64,000 nt of DNA, from NCBI RefSeq assembly GCF_900167445.1, contig NZ_FUZT01000004.1, forward strand, positions 369,023 to 433,022. Reading direction: 5' to 3'. Made by a program: the position numbers and the translations under genes. Origin of the DNA: Maledivibacter halophilus. GTDB lineage: Bacteria; Bacillota; Clostridia; Peptostreptococcales; Caminicellaceae. This document shows, piece after piece, positions 26,051-34,907 of the stretch (the stretch's first letter is position 1; every line of letters begins with the position of its first letter). The notes beneath the pieces were generated by a model that made no database searches, was not told where the DNA came from, and saw only the letters and a list, made by a program, of their open reading frames with translations.

Positions 26051-27664
26051 ACTACTGGGTAGTTTATCTATTTTTTTGAATTCTGAAGGACTCAAGCCAG
26101 TATATTTTTTAAACACTTGTGAAAAATATGCTGGGTCCTCAATACCTACTTTGATAGCGATTTCATAGGTTTTCATATTACCCAAGGATAAAAGATCTTT
26201 CGCCTTTTCTATTCGTGTTTTTGCAATTATTTCAGTTAAGGTAGAGCCAGTTTCTTGTTTTATTAAGCGACTAAGATAGCTGCTGTTTACGTGAGCTAAT
26301 TCTGCGAGATCATTTAATTTTATTTGATTATCATAATTCAATTCAATATAACGGGTTACCTTTTTTATTATATAATTATCCTGTGAATTCAGATAAGACA
26401 ATCTATCTATAGAAGATAGGATTACCTTCTCTAGAATATTAGTTAAATCACTTATTGAATCACAATTTAGTATATTTGTATAAGTTTTGCTAGAGTTCTC
26501 TACTATTTCAGATAGATTAATATAATGATTAAGCAAAAGCTTAAAAGAAAGTGAGGAAATCAAAATACCAATATTTTTAATGTACTCTATTGGTTGCCTA
26601 GATGATTTTAATTCATAAATAAATTTATTCATAGTAGATAGAGCAATATCCCGGTTACTAGATTTTATTGAATCGATAATTTTATCTACATAATTATGCT
26701 TTAATGTTTTATCTAACTTAGATGTAGTTGGAGCATAATCAGAATAGGTAAAAATATTATTATCCTCATAAAATCTTAAAGATAAAGATTCTGTTGCCTC
26801 TTTGTAAGCTGTATGAACTTGTTCTAAGTTCTTGTGTAGATTGCTTATACCTAGAGAAATAGATATGTTCATAAAATTACTAAAAAAATCAAGTAACTCC
26901 TTGCTTTTATTTAAAAAAAATGTGGTAGAATCTTCATCAATATTTTTTTCTACATTAATTATGGTACAGATGGAGTTGCAATCAATTGTAATATTATAAT
27001 GAGTAAAATCTTTAAATATAATGGATACAAATTTTTTGATTTCTCCAAGTATATTCTTCTTATTTTCTTTAATATCAATAAGTTCACTGTCTGTATTGGT
27101 TGTGAATTTAAAGTATAAAACATGATAAGTTTTTAAACTTATGTTTAAATCTTTTATTGTATTTTGGATAGTAGTTTGATTTTGATGAAGTCCATTTATA
27201 AAATCATATAAAAATTTCTCTTGAAGAAGGCTTAAATTCTCATTAAGCTTGTCTTTCATAGATTCTAATTTTTGAGATTTTAATCTTTCCTCAGAGATAA
27301 TCTTTATAGCAGTTTCAATAGCTTGAGTAATCTTATTATTGGAAGATGGTTTCAAAACAAAGTCTACCACATTGTATCTTATGGCAGATTGGGCGTATTC
27401 AAAATCTGAGTAACCTGTCAGGATAATAACCTTAATATGAGGAAAATTTTCATGAATATACTTTGATAAGTCTATACCATCCATTCCAGGCATCTTGATA
27501 TCTGAAATTATAATATCAGGTTTATCAGTTTCTATTAGTTCCTTTGCTTCTAAACCATTTGTAGCTTCACAGGTTACTTTGCAATTCATTGAATCCCATT
27601 GTATGAAATTTGCAATACCTTTTCTAATTATTGGCTCATCATCAACTATCATAATAGAATACAT
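26036..27664 (-). CDS. YesN-type response regulator with AraC HTH
   Basis: The 542-residue response regulator has a receiver domain at residues 1-120 with acidic Asp8-Asp9, phosphoacceptor Asp55 in IIISDIKMPGMDG, Thr in ILTGYSD and Lys in VLKPS. A middle region of about 280 residues follows. The C-terminal AraC HTH contains IKLNDLAELAHVNSSYLSRL and TYEIAIKVGIEDPAYFSQVF. It is the partner of the sensor kinase just upstream, whose stop shares one base with this start. Convergent placement suggests control of the TRAP operon. Its last 15 bp overlap the dehydratase gene end. Confidence 0.9.
   Translation of the reverse strand: MYSIMIVDDEPIIRKGIANFIQWDSMNCKVTCEATNGLEAKELIETDKPDIIISDIKMPGMDGIDLSKYIHENFPHIKVIILTGYSDFEYAQSAIRYNVVDFVLKPSSNNKITQAIETAIKIISEERLKSQKLESMKDKLNENLSLLQEKFLYDFINGLHQNQTTIQNTIKDLNISLKTYHVLYFKFTTNTDSELIDIKENKKNILGEIKKFVSIIFKDFTHYNITIDCNSICTIINVEKNIDEDSTTFFLNKSKELLDFFSNFMNISISLGISNLHKNLEQVHTAYKEATESLSLRFYEDNNIFTYSDYAPTTSKLDKTLKHNYVDKIIDSIKSSNRDIALSTMNKFIYELKSSRQPIEYIKNIGILISSLSFKLLLNHYINLSEIVENSSKTYTNILNCDSISDLTNILEKVILSSIDRLSYLNSQDNYIIKKVTRYIELNYDNQIKLNDLAELAHVNSSYLSRLIKQETGSTLTEIIAKTRIEKAKDLLSLGNMKTYEIAIKVGIEDPAYFSQVFKKYTGLSPSEFKKIDKLPSSLSNR
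26045..26077 (+). terminator. Terminator of the TRAP-dehydratase operon, inside an opposing gene
   Basis: AGATAAACTA (26045-26054) and TAGTTTATCT (26060-26069) form a perfect stem followed by ATTTTTTT. The hairpin begins within the last codons of the dehydratase and lies wholly inside the 3' coding end of the convergent response regulator gene. Confidence 0.9.
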
Positions 27665-29496
27665 TAATAATCCCCCTTATCAATTGGAATCTTTATAGTT
27701 GCTGTTGTACCTTTATTAATCTTACTTTCTACGGTTATTCCATAAACTTCTCCGTAAAATAATTTGATTCGTTGATTTATATTTGTAAGGCCTATATGTT
27801 TACGACCATTTTCATTATTATCAGAGTTATTTATTAAATGCTTATTTAATTCCTTAGTATCAAAACCAATGCCGTTATCAGTAACCATTAAATATACTGA
27901 ATCCTCTTTTGAATAAATTTTTATATTCAAATCACCATTACCAATCTTATTTTCTAGACCATGAACTACTGCATTTTCTACTATAGTTTGAAGAGAAAGT
28001 TTTGGTATAAATAAACTTAGCAAATCGTCATTTTCAATATAAATATGGATATGTATTTTATCTCCGAAGCGAATATTCTGCAAATCTAGATAAAAATTCA
28101 CATATTTTAATTCTTCTTTTATTTTGATTTTTTCTTGATTACTAAAAGTAAAATTTGATCTTAATAATTCTCCTAAGGAGTGTACCATGACAGTAATATT
28201 TTCATTTCCAGACATTTTAGCTTCCCAACTTATAGTCTCTAATACATTAAAAATAAAATGTGGGTTAATTTGAGCTTGCAATGCCTTTAATTCTGATTCC
28301 TTTAAAAGGAGTTGTTTTTTATAGACTTCATTGAATAAATTTTCTATCTCATCAAGCATGTTATTAAAGGTTAAACTAACTTGATTTAATTCTGTATATC
28401 TATACTTTGGCATTTTAGATTTAAAATTTTTATTCTTAACTTTTTTTATATGCTCAATTAAATCATTGAAGGGCTTGGTTATTGTGGCTGCAGCATAAAA
28501 ACTTATAGATAAAGCTAAGAGGATTGTTGCAAGTATTATAAAGGTATACTTAGTTATAATACCTATGGAGGTAATTTCATTTTTGGGAACCATTATAATT
28601 GAAGTTAATCCAAGATCGTCTATATCTTGGCTACCTATAAAGTAGATTTCATTATTGTATTTAAATTCTTTGTTTGAATTAACTGCATTGTAAAATGACT
28701 TATTCACTCTAAATTGTGAGCCGATTTTATTTCTATCTGTGTGATAAATGATATTTTTGTTCTTATCTATTATCAAAGCTATATATTTTTTTTCTTCAAG
28801 TGAAGTTATAAATTTATTATTCAATTCATCTTCATTTATGCTAAGAATAAGCTTACCTATGGTTTCTTTTGAGATTAGGGGCTTAATGACTTTTATAAAA
28901 TAAATTACATTATATTTTTGTGAAGGAAGAATTATTGTTTCTTCAGTTTTTTTATCTTCTAAATTATTATACAAATTGATATGGTCAGCTATAAAATCTT
29001 CACCATGAAGATAGTCATGATGAAGATAAAAAAAGTTGTCTTCTTTTTCAAATACAAAAACAGATTTCAATAATCCACTGTTCCAACCATAATCATGAAT
29101 AACATTATACTTTAATTGAGACTCAATTTCCAATCTAGTCAGTGATTTTAGGGAGTCAGTTTGCTCTTCTCTGTTAAGTTTTAAAAGGTTTGAGCGTATC
29201 TTTTGATTAGATAAAAAAAGATTAAATGAGTTATCTATTATTCTATATTTTGAAACTACGCTATCTGTAATTTGATGAAGTGGTTCCTCTATTTCTTTAC
29301 TTAAGTTTTGTGTTAGTAAATTATTATAAACAAAATAATAAAGATAACCTCCAAAAAGTGACAAAGGAAGCATAACGGTTAATGTGACTAAAAGAATGAC
29401 TTTATATCTAAAAGAATTCTTTATAAGCAAGTGGGTATTAATTAAAAAGGATTTTATATTTTTAATAGTATTGGAAAGAGTGGTTTTCTTAAACAT
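27664..29496 (-). CDS. YesM-type sensor histidine kinase
   Basis: The 610-residue membrane sensor has one helix near residues 32-54 (VILLVTLTVMLPLSLFGGYLYYFVY), an extracellular sensing domain of about 260 residues, a second helix (TFIILATILLALSISFYAAA), a HAMP linker, then the His-kinase domain with QAQINPHFIFNVLE (phosphorylated His) and an ATPase domain with IVENAVVHGLE and VTDNGIGFD. This LytS/YesM class usually senses sugars or sugar acids outside the cell. It is translationally coupled to the response regulator by a one-base stop-start overlap. Confidence 0.92.
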   Translation of the reverse strand: MFKKTTLSNTIKNIKSFLINTHLLIKNSFRYKVILLVTLTVMLPLSLFGGYLYYFVYNNLLTQNLSKEIEEPLHQITDSVVSKYRIIDNSFNLFLSNQKIRSNLLKLNREEQTDSLKSLTRLEIESQLKYNVIHDYGWNSGLLKSVFVFEKEDNFFYLHHDYLHGEDFIADHINLYNNLEDKKTEETIILPSQKYNVIYFIKVIKPLISKETIGKLILSINEDELNNKFITSLEEKKYIALIIDKNKNIIYHTDRNKIGSQFRVNKSFYNAVNSNKEFKYNNEIYFIGSQDIDDLGLTSIIMVPKNEITSIGIITKYTFIILATILLALSISFYAAATITKPFNDLIEHIKKVKNKNFKSKMPKYRYTELNQVSLTFNNMLDEIENLFNEVYKKQLLLKESELKALQAQINPHFIFNVLETISWEAKMSGNENITVMVHSLGELLRSNFTFSNQEKIKIKEELKYVNFYLDLQNIRFGDKIHIHIYIENDDLLSLFIPKLSLQTIVENAVVHGLENKIGNGDLNIKIYSKEDSVYLMVTDNGIGFDTKELNKHLINNSDNNENGRKHIGLTNINQRIKLFYGEVYGITVESKINKGTTATIKIPIDKGDY

Positions 29497-29639
29497 TGTA
29501 AAGCCTCATTTCTTATATATTTAAAGCTTAAAGTTCTAGTGGATTCTTTAATATAATTATACTATGATTTTTAAATAAAGGTTATTGAATAATAAAATTA
29601 GTCAAAACAGGTAAAAAAATTTATAGAAAAGTAAAATAT

Positions 29640-29800
29640 CTTATATTACTCAAGCCCCAATGAATATATATGAGGAAATTGAAAGAATATGGGGGCAAAA
29701 ATGGGAAAGTTAGAAGAGTGTATCTTCGAGGAAATACATACAAAGGCTTCTACTTATACTATGACTATATTTTAGACTAGAAAAGCGCAAATAGAATTAT
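29640..29800 (+). pseudogene. Remnant of the repeated P-loop ATPase gene (5' part)
   Basis: It includes the leader TTACTCAAGCCCCAATGAAT and about 95 bp matching the start of the 43.5 kb copy (GNTYKGFY, YYDYILD). Frameshifts and a stop in GACTAG destroy it, and the Walker A region is already lost. Here the MITE-like insertion present at 43377 is absent. Confidence 0.8.
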
Positions 29801-29825
29801 GGTTAAATATCTCCTATATAAATTA

Positions 29826-30117
29826 AATTCAAATCAAGTTTTACCATAAAGCAATTAAATATCATAGAAGAATTATCTTACCATACAACAAAACTCTATA
29901 ATATAGCTAATTATGATTTAAGAGAGAATGGTTTTAAATCTTATGTAGATATTGAAAATGCTTTTAAATCAAATTGGCATTGTGATTTTTGCATAGTCAT
30001 ACAAGACAACAAGCATTTAAGGTGTTAGAGCAGAATTGGAAGTCATATTTTGCAAGTATTAAAGATTTTAAAGTAAATCCACGTGGTAGTTCACGTATTA
30101 TTGTAATTGAATGTGGC
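29826..30117 (+). pseudogene. TnpB-like (IS200/IS605 OrfB) transposon gene fragment
   Basis: The frame reads TTKLYNIANYDLRENGFKS, then ENAFKSNWHCDF and, after loss of one T in a T-run near 29987, LHSHTRQQAFKVLEQNWKSYFASIKDFKVNP. This is the N-terminal region of TnpB proteins (LYN..., then LHSQ.AQQ...K...S.). It ends after about 95 residues and lacks all RuvC motifs, so it is a dead fragment. Confidence 0.75.
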
Positions 30118-30236
30118 TGATTTGAAAGAATTAAGAGAAGTTGAAAAGAATAAATTCTAGAGATGAGGAAATACTTATACATATTTATACCTATATAGCC
30201 CTATAATAATTTTATATTGGCTAAAGGGGTGAATTG

Positions 30237-30605
30237 ATGAAAAACAATACTATCAACATAGTACTAGTAACTTTGATTATAGTTATATTTTGGGGATATT
30301 TTACAGTCATTAATTTAACATTTGAAAAGGATATAATAGAGCATCTAAAATCAGCAGAAAGATATGCAAAGAATGAAGATTGGAATAATGTGTTAGAAGT
30401 AGCTAGAGATATTAAGAAATCTTGGAATAAACAAAAACATTTACTAATGTTTAACTTTGCTGAGGCAGAATTTGCTGTTTTTGAAAACCATCTTAGCTAT
30501 ATAATTGGAGGAGCTGAAGGAAAACAATTAGATACAACATTAAGTAATATATTGGCTGCTCAGGATTTGTGGAATAATACAAAGCAATTCGTTCCAGAAC
30601 CTTAA
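30237..30605 (+). CDS. DUF4363 membrane-anchored protein
   Basis: The 122-residue protein has one N-terminal membrane helix (INIVLVTLIIVIFWGYFTVI) and a helical domain with LKSAERYAKNEDWNNVLEVA and FNFAEAEFAVFENHLSYIIGGAEG, matching DUF4363, a family common in spore-forming Firmicutes and often beside DUF421. An in-frame TTG precedes by one codon; the ATG at 30237 follows GGGGTG. The next gene starts 11 bp downstream, so it is the first gene of a three-gene unit. Confidence 0.8.
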   Translation: MKNNTINIVLVTLIIVIFWGYFTVINLTFEKDIIEHLKSAERYAKNEDWNNVLEVARDIKKSWNKQKHLLMFNFAEAEFAVFENHLSYIIGGAEGKQLDTTLSNILAAQDLWNNTKQFVPEP

Positions 30606-30616
30606 GTAGGAGTTTT

Positions 30617-31309
30617 ATGAATGCTGTTATATATATACTAAGATGTATTGTTATGCTATTAGTAACTTGGACAGGAATAAGACTTATAGGAAAAAAATCA
30701 ATAGCTGAAATGACATCCTACGATTTGGCTGCTATTATGCTACTAACAACTGTTTCGGCAGAACCTTTAGTTTATAAGATATCATCTAAGGCTACTGTTG
30801 GAGTTTTTACTATAGTTATAGCTACTGTTTTTCTTGGATCATTGTCACTTAAAAAATTTTTCTATAATATTGATTCTAAACCTTCAGTTGTTATTGCTGA
30901 GGGGAAAATAATTGAAAAAGAGCTAAAAAAGGCTCGTATGAATTTACCTCTCCTTGTATCAGAGCTTAGAATAAAGGGTTATCAGAATGTTTCTGATATT
31001 AAATATGCTATAGTTGAGCCAAGTGGTAAAATGTCAGTTATAGCTAAGTCCCAGGTAAGTCCTGTTACTCCAAAGGAAATAGGAATTCCTACAGCACCAG
31101 TAAACTTGAGCTTTCCCCTTATTATTGATGGAAAGGTAGATGATAAAAATCTTAATTTTCTTCAAAAAGATAGAGAATGGTTATTAGGTCAGCTGAAAGC
31201 CTTTAATGTTGGGAATTTTGAAGAAGTTCTGCTAGCACAATATGATTCATCAGGACAACTATTTGTGAATATTAAGAACAAAAAAATAGAAATTCCTAAT
31301 ATTTTTTAA
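30617..31309 (+). CDS. DUF421 membrane protein (YetF family)
   Basis: The 230-residue second DUF421 paralogue has membrane helices at IYILRCIVMLLVTWTGIRLIG, ATVGVFTIVIATVFLGSLSL and between. The soluble part contains KPSVVIAEGKIIEKEL, LLVSELRIKGYQNVSDIKYA and EPSGKMSVIAKSQ. The motif GKKSIAEMTSYDLAAIMLL after helix one is characteristic. It sits between DUF4363 and DUF1657 genes; a DUF421-DUF1657 pairing also occurs in the spore heat-resistance spoVA2mob region of bacilli, suggesting a spore-membrane role here. RBS GTAGGAG. Confidence 0.85.
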   Translation: MNAVIYILRCIVMLLVTWTGIRLIGKKSIAEMTSYDLAAIMLLTTVSAEPLVYKISSKATVGVFTIVIATVFLGSLSLKKFFYNIDSKPSVVIAEGKIIEKELKKARMNLPLLVSELRIKGYQNVSDIKYAIVEPSGKMSVIAKSQVSPVTPKEIGIPTAPVNLSFPLIIDGKVDDKNLNFLQKDREWLLGQLKAFNVGNFEEVLLAQYDSSGQLFVNIKNKKIEIPNIF

Positions 31310-31368
31310 TATTTTTATAAACACTGGAAATAATACTTTTGAAAAAAATTACAAGGAGAGATAGATGT

Positions 31369-31578
31369 ATGACTACAGCAAATAAATTAGAACAGGCTTT
31401 AGCCAGTGCTAAAGGGTTGGCAGCAGATTTAAAGACTTTCTCAATGGATACAAATGACCAAAATGCTAAGCAAATGTTTAATATGTTATCTACAAATGCA
31501 GATAATATTGCTCAGATGTTGCAAAATAGAGTTAATTTTGTTAAAAGTGAAGAACCGCAATACAATCAACAGCAATAA
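31369..31578 (+). CDS. DUF1657 small protein
   Basis: The 69-residue helical protein MTTANKLEQALASAKGLAAD continues to QMFNMLSTNADNIAQMLQNR, the DUF1657 pattern. A TTG at 31339 opens the frame, but AAGGAG followed by the ATG at 31369 marks the start. DUF1657 genes accompany DUF421 and spoVA-type genes in many spore formers. It is the last gene of the DUF4363-DUF421-DUF1657 unit and is followed by a strong terminator. Confidence 0.8.
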   Translation: MTTANKLEQALASAKGLAADLKTFSMDTNDQNAKQMFNMLSTNADNIAQMLQNRVNFVKSEEPQYNQQQ

Positions 31579-31622
31579 GAAAATAGGATTTAAAATACTA
31601 ATGCATAGAATAAAGGTTAAAC

Positions 31623-31668
31623 AAGAAAACGTCTGTGAATATTAAAATCAACAGACGTTTTCTTATCA
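31623..31668 (+). terminator. Terminator of the DUF4363-DUF421-DUF1657 unit
   Basis: The 14 bases at 31623-31636 (AAGAAAACGTCTGT) pair perfectly with 31651-31664. The arm's own TTTTCTT supplies the U-run. Confidence 0.85.
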
Positions 31669-31795
31669 AAATTATTTATAAGAAAAAACCATCATTAAAT
31701 AAGGGTTTTAATAATCTTCAGTATTTCATTAATAAAATTTTTATTCATGGCATATAAGTTTAGAAATAAAAAAATACAAGAATAGAAGTGATTAT

Positions 31796-32605
31796 ATGAG
31801 TCATAGTTTTGATAAAAAGATATATACTAGATTAGGCTGTCCTGTTCATTATTGGGTATCTAAAAATAGTTCAGATAATTGGTTAATATTTCTTCATGGT
31901 GTAGGCTGTGACCACAGAATGTTTAAGGATCAGATAAATGCTATACCTAAAATCTATAATATTTTATTATGGGATGAAAGAGGTCATGGTAAATCTAGAC
32001 CTTTAGGAAATAAATTATCCTTTAATATTGTAGTAGAAGATATTATTAAAATTATGAAAAGGGAAGACTGTAGTAAGGCCACTTTTATAGGACACTCTCA
32101 AGGTGGTCAGATTGCACAGGAGGTTACTTATAGATATCCTAATAAAGTAGAAAAGCTAATTCTTATAGGAAGTAATTGTAATACAAAAAAGCTTACAATT
32201 TTAGAAAAGTTAGCTATGACTTTAACACCAGCTTTGTTAAGATTATATCCATGGACCGATCTAATAAAACATAATATGAAGACATGCAGTAAAAATATAG
32301 ATATTCAAAAATATGTTGAAGGATGCTATAAGAATATTGGTAGGAGAGATTATATAAATTTGATATTAGCAACTACAAAAGCATACCATTTTGAGGAAAA
32401 ATATAATCCTAATAAAGCAATTCTATTTCTATATGGTGAGTATGATAATACATTGTATACAAAGGAAGCGTTAAGGTATTGGAATAAGATAGCAAATACG
32501 TGTAGGTGTCATATGATCAAAAATGCAGCCCATAATGCAAATCAAGATAATCCAAGTATGGTTAATGAGATAATATTAAAATTTCTAGATAAAAAAATAA
32601 AATAA
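31796..32605 (+). CDS. Alpha/beta-fold hydrolase
   Basis: The 269-residue hydrolase has the oxyanion-hole segment FLHGVGCDHRMFKDQ, DERGHGKSRPLG, the nucleophile elbow GHSQGGQ (Ser101), an acid in LYGEYDN and the catalytic His in NAAHNANQDNP. All core elements are present, so it should be active, but the substrate is unknown; similar proteins include lipases and esterases. It is transcribed alone. A broken copy of its C-terminal part is at 35264-35403. Confidence 0.85.
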   Translation: MSHSFDKKIYTRLGCPVHYWVSKNSSDNWLIFLHGVGCDHRMFKDQINAIPKIYNILLWDERGHGKSRPLGNKLSFNIVVEDIIKIMKREDCSKATFIGHSQGGQIAQEVTYRYPNKVEKLILIGSNCNTKKLTILEKLAMTLTPALLRLYPWTDLIKHNMKTCSKNIDIQKYVEGCYKNIGRRDYINLILATTKAYHFEEKYNPNKAILFLYGEYDNTLYTKEALRYWNKIANTCRCHMIKNAAHNANQDNPSMVNEIILKFLDKKIK

Positions 32606-32634
32606 TATTATTGTAGTTTGAAAAATAATATAAC

Positions 32635-32808
32635 TAGGGGTACCAAACGGTGAACTAAAAGCAGGATTACAATACATATCTCAAAGCTTTAGAATAAAAG
32701 ACCCTGCAATAAAGGATTTGTTTTTGGATATTAGGGCAGAAAAATTTAGATGGTTGCCCAAACAATTAATCTACTAAATGAACATGAAGTAGACGCAGGT
32801 GGAGTTTA
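32635..32808 (+). pseudogene. Fragment of a CotJC/manganese catalase family gene
   Basis: Directly after the hydrolase gene the sequence reads VPNGELKAGLQYISQSFRIK and DLFLDIRAEKF, then shifts frame to INLLNEHEVDAGGVYYSKF. This matches the middle of CotJC spore-coat proteins and manganese catalases (PNGEL.A.L.Y.SQ...., DI..EE..HLE). The N-terminal part is missing and at least one frameshift is present. It abuts the end of the convergent DUF421 gene. Confidence 0.7.
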
Positions 32809-33411
32809 TTATTCTAAATTTGATTTTTTATCTACATATACCTTTCCGGAACTATCAATTTGAGCTAAAAAGACATCTTTAAAATTTGATATATTTTGCA
32901 GCTTTAATTGTTCTATTAACCAGCTTTTTGTTATTCCCAATTTCATGAGGTTATTTTCTATTAGCTCTCCATCTTTTATAACAGATAGAGGTAAATTTGT
33001 ATTATCAGAGGGAATACCCATATTCTTTGATGTAATAGGCTGTTTTTCTGATTTAAGTAATATACTCATTTTTCCATCTGGTTCCATTACAGCAAACTCA
33101 ACATCAGCTACACTAAAGATTTTTTTCTCACGCAATTGTTCAAGCAAATTATCTGATGAAAGTCTCATATTGCTTAGATTTTTTTCAATTATCTTACCTT
33201 TTGAAATTACCATAGTAGGTGTACCTTCAAATAAAGCTCTGGCTCTTTTAGATTTTAGGGATAGGTATCCCATTATATAAGAAAGAATAGGGATACCAAT
33301 TAATCCAACAATATAATAGAAAGGATTTGTCCTAGTATCAGAGATTAGCCCCCCTGCTAAAGTACCTAAAGTTGCAGCTGTAGCCATATTATAATATGTT
33401 ATCTTACCCAT
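32809..33411 (-). CDS. DUF421 membrane protein (YetF family), start uncertain
   Basis: The third DUF421 paralogue. From the first ATG (33411) it has 200 residues: KITYYNMATAATLGTLAGGL, helix YYIVGLIGIPILSYIMGYL, GTPTMVISKGKII, LLEQLREKKIFSVADVEFAV and EPDGKMSILLKS. This start omits the first helix. The frame stays open upstream to 33501 and encodes exactly that helix (TAINLTIRILVAFILIWGVL), with AAGGAGG at 33504-33510, but the codons at the right distance are ATT (33501) or ATA (33495). Either a rare start codon is used or an ATG has mutated. Confidence 0.8.
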   Translation of the reverse strand: MGKITYYNMATAATLGTLAGGLISDTRTNPFYYIVGLIGIPILSYIMGYLSLKSKRARALFEGTPTMVISKGKIIEKNLSNMRLSSDNLLEQLREKKIFSVADVEFAVMEPDGKMSILLKSEKQPITSKNMGIPSDNTNLPLSVIKDGELIENNLMKLGITKSWLIEQLKLQNISNFKDVFLAQIDSSGKVYVDKKSNLE

Positions 33412-33689
33412 TTCTTTCTTACCTAATATTCTTAAAACACCCCATATGAGAATGAAAGCTACTAAAATACGAATAGTTAAATTTATGGCAGTTATTAAAA
33501 TCTCCTCCTTTACATGTAGTTTGTATTATTATTTACAATAAATCCTTTTCAAATACTATTGAGTTAGATTTTTATCAAAATTAATTATATCATAGAGTTG
33601 TTTAGCCATATTATAGATTTTAGTTTTAACTGTTTTTAAATTCAAGATAAAATGTAAACTAAAATAATAAAAAGAACTAAGATCAAAGA

Positions 33690-33815
33690 AACTCCCAACC
33701 TTATACATATGAATATATACAGATATACTTAAAAAGAGGAGTTAAAAGAATATACACAATAAAGAGAATATTAATATAGTGTATCTTGAAGGGAGAGTAT
33801 ATACAAAGGCTTCCA
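33690..33815 (+). pseudogene. Remnant of the repeated P-loop ATPase gene (leader and first codons)
   Basis: CATATGAATATATACAGATA, then AAGAGGAGTTAAAAG and GTATATACAAAGGCTTCCAT match the leader and the GNTYKGF region of the 43.5 kb copy. The coding frame is lost. It ends just before the acyltransferase gene. The rest of 33500-33830 has no gene. Confidence 0.55.
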
Positions 33816-33851
33816 TTCAAGTGATATAATGGAATGAAAGGAGAGAGTATA

Positions 33852-34907
33852 ATGAAGAATTCTAAAGAGTTTAAACTTGTTGAGTGTCGAGGGACTCCTT
33901 ATGAAATAGGCATACAGTGGGGAGAAGGCTGTAAAGAAAGTATTCTAAAAATTTCAGAAAACATTAATAATAGCATGGAGTATTTTCATCAAGCTTCAAA
34001 GGAACAAATTATTTCCCATGCAATGAAGTTTTTTCCAAAAGTTAGAGAATTTGATCCTTATCTGGTTGAAATAATGCGAGGGCAGGCTGATGCCACTGGC
34101 CTTAGTTTTGAAGAAATATTTACTCAGAAATGTTTTAATGAACTTACTTTAAACTATAATAATATTGCAGGCTTATGCACATCCTTTGCAGTCACAGGAA
34201 AGGCAACGGAAGATGGGAAAACTATTTTAGGACAAAATATAGATTTTCTTACTGGAACACCAATAGATTTATTGAAAATTCATCATTCTAATGGTATTGT
34301 ACAATTTACATTAAGTTTTTCTAATTCCAGTGAATTAACATTTTCGTCTACTGGAATTGGTATTTGTGGAAATTCTACTATAGGTGAAGATTCCTCATCT
34401 AATATTCCCATGGGCTGTTATCTTCCTAAAGTGATGAGAGAGAAAAATATCAATGATGCCATGGGTATTCTTAAACAAGTTGCTAGTGGTCTTGGATACT
34501 ATCATTTAGCAGATAGAAATGGCCATATATGTGGTATTGAGAGTATTCATAACGATTTTCAACTTTTATACCCAGAAAGAGATATGTTATTGCATTCAAA
34601 TCATTATATTACAAAACGTTTTGAAAGAGTCGATACTGCACCACAATTACAACCTGATAGTTATAATCGATTAGATAGAATGCACAGTTTAATGAACGAG
34701 AGTTATGGTAACATAAATATTGAAAAAATTATGAAAATATTATCTGATCATGATGATTATCCAAATTCTATATGTCGTCACATTGATCCTAGTGCGGAAA
34801 TATCATCTGAAACATTAGCATCATTTATCATGGTACCTGAAGAAGGGAATATATATATATCCGTCGGTAATCCCTGCGAATCTAATTATGTACGGTATGA
34901 ATTTTAG
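33852..34907 (+). CDS. C45-family acyltransferase/peptidase (acyl-CoA:6-APA acyltransferase-like)
   Basis: The protein has about 351 residues: ECRGTPYEIGIQWGEG at the start, then GLCTSFAVTGKATEDGKTILGQNID, where the Cys (about residue 109) becomes the N-terminal nucleophile after autocleavage in this Ntn-hydrolase family. Later motifs are GNSTIGEDSSSNIPMG and HSNHYITKRF. Family members hydrolyse or transfer acyl groups on amides; the bacterial substrate is usually unknown. An ATG at 33834 overlaps the ribosome binding site AAAGGAGAG, so 33852 is the start. No signal peptide is seen. Confidence 0.85.
   Translation: MKNSKEFKLVECRGTPYEIGIQWGEGCKESILKISENINNSMEYFHQASKEQIISHAMKFFPKVREFDPYLVEIMRGQADATGLSFEEIFTQKCFNELTLNYNNIAGLCTSFAVTGKATEDGKTILGQNIDFLTGTPIDLLKIHHSNGIVQFTLSFSNSSELTFSSTGIGICGNSTIGEDSSSNIPMGCYLPKVMREKNINDAMGILKQVASGLGYYHLADRNGHICGIESIHNDFQLLYPERDMLLHSNHYITKRFERVDTAPQLQPDSYNRLDRMHSLMNESYGNINIEKIMKILSDHDDYPNSICRHIDPSAEISSETLASFIMVPEEGNIYISVGNPCESNYVRYEF

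Noticed and set aside
20290..29640. Shared AGGTAAAA...ATTTATAGAAA motif before the TRAP operon (20309) and near the sensor kinase (29609) as a regulator site
   Set aside because: The match is short, AT-rich and in unfavourable orientation for the kinase gene; not better than chance by eye.
31454..31645. 63-codon frame overlapping the DUF1657 gene
   Set aside because: It lies in another frame of a clear DUF1657 gene, ends inside the terminator and has no ribosome binding site.
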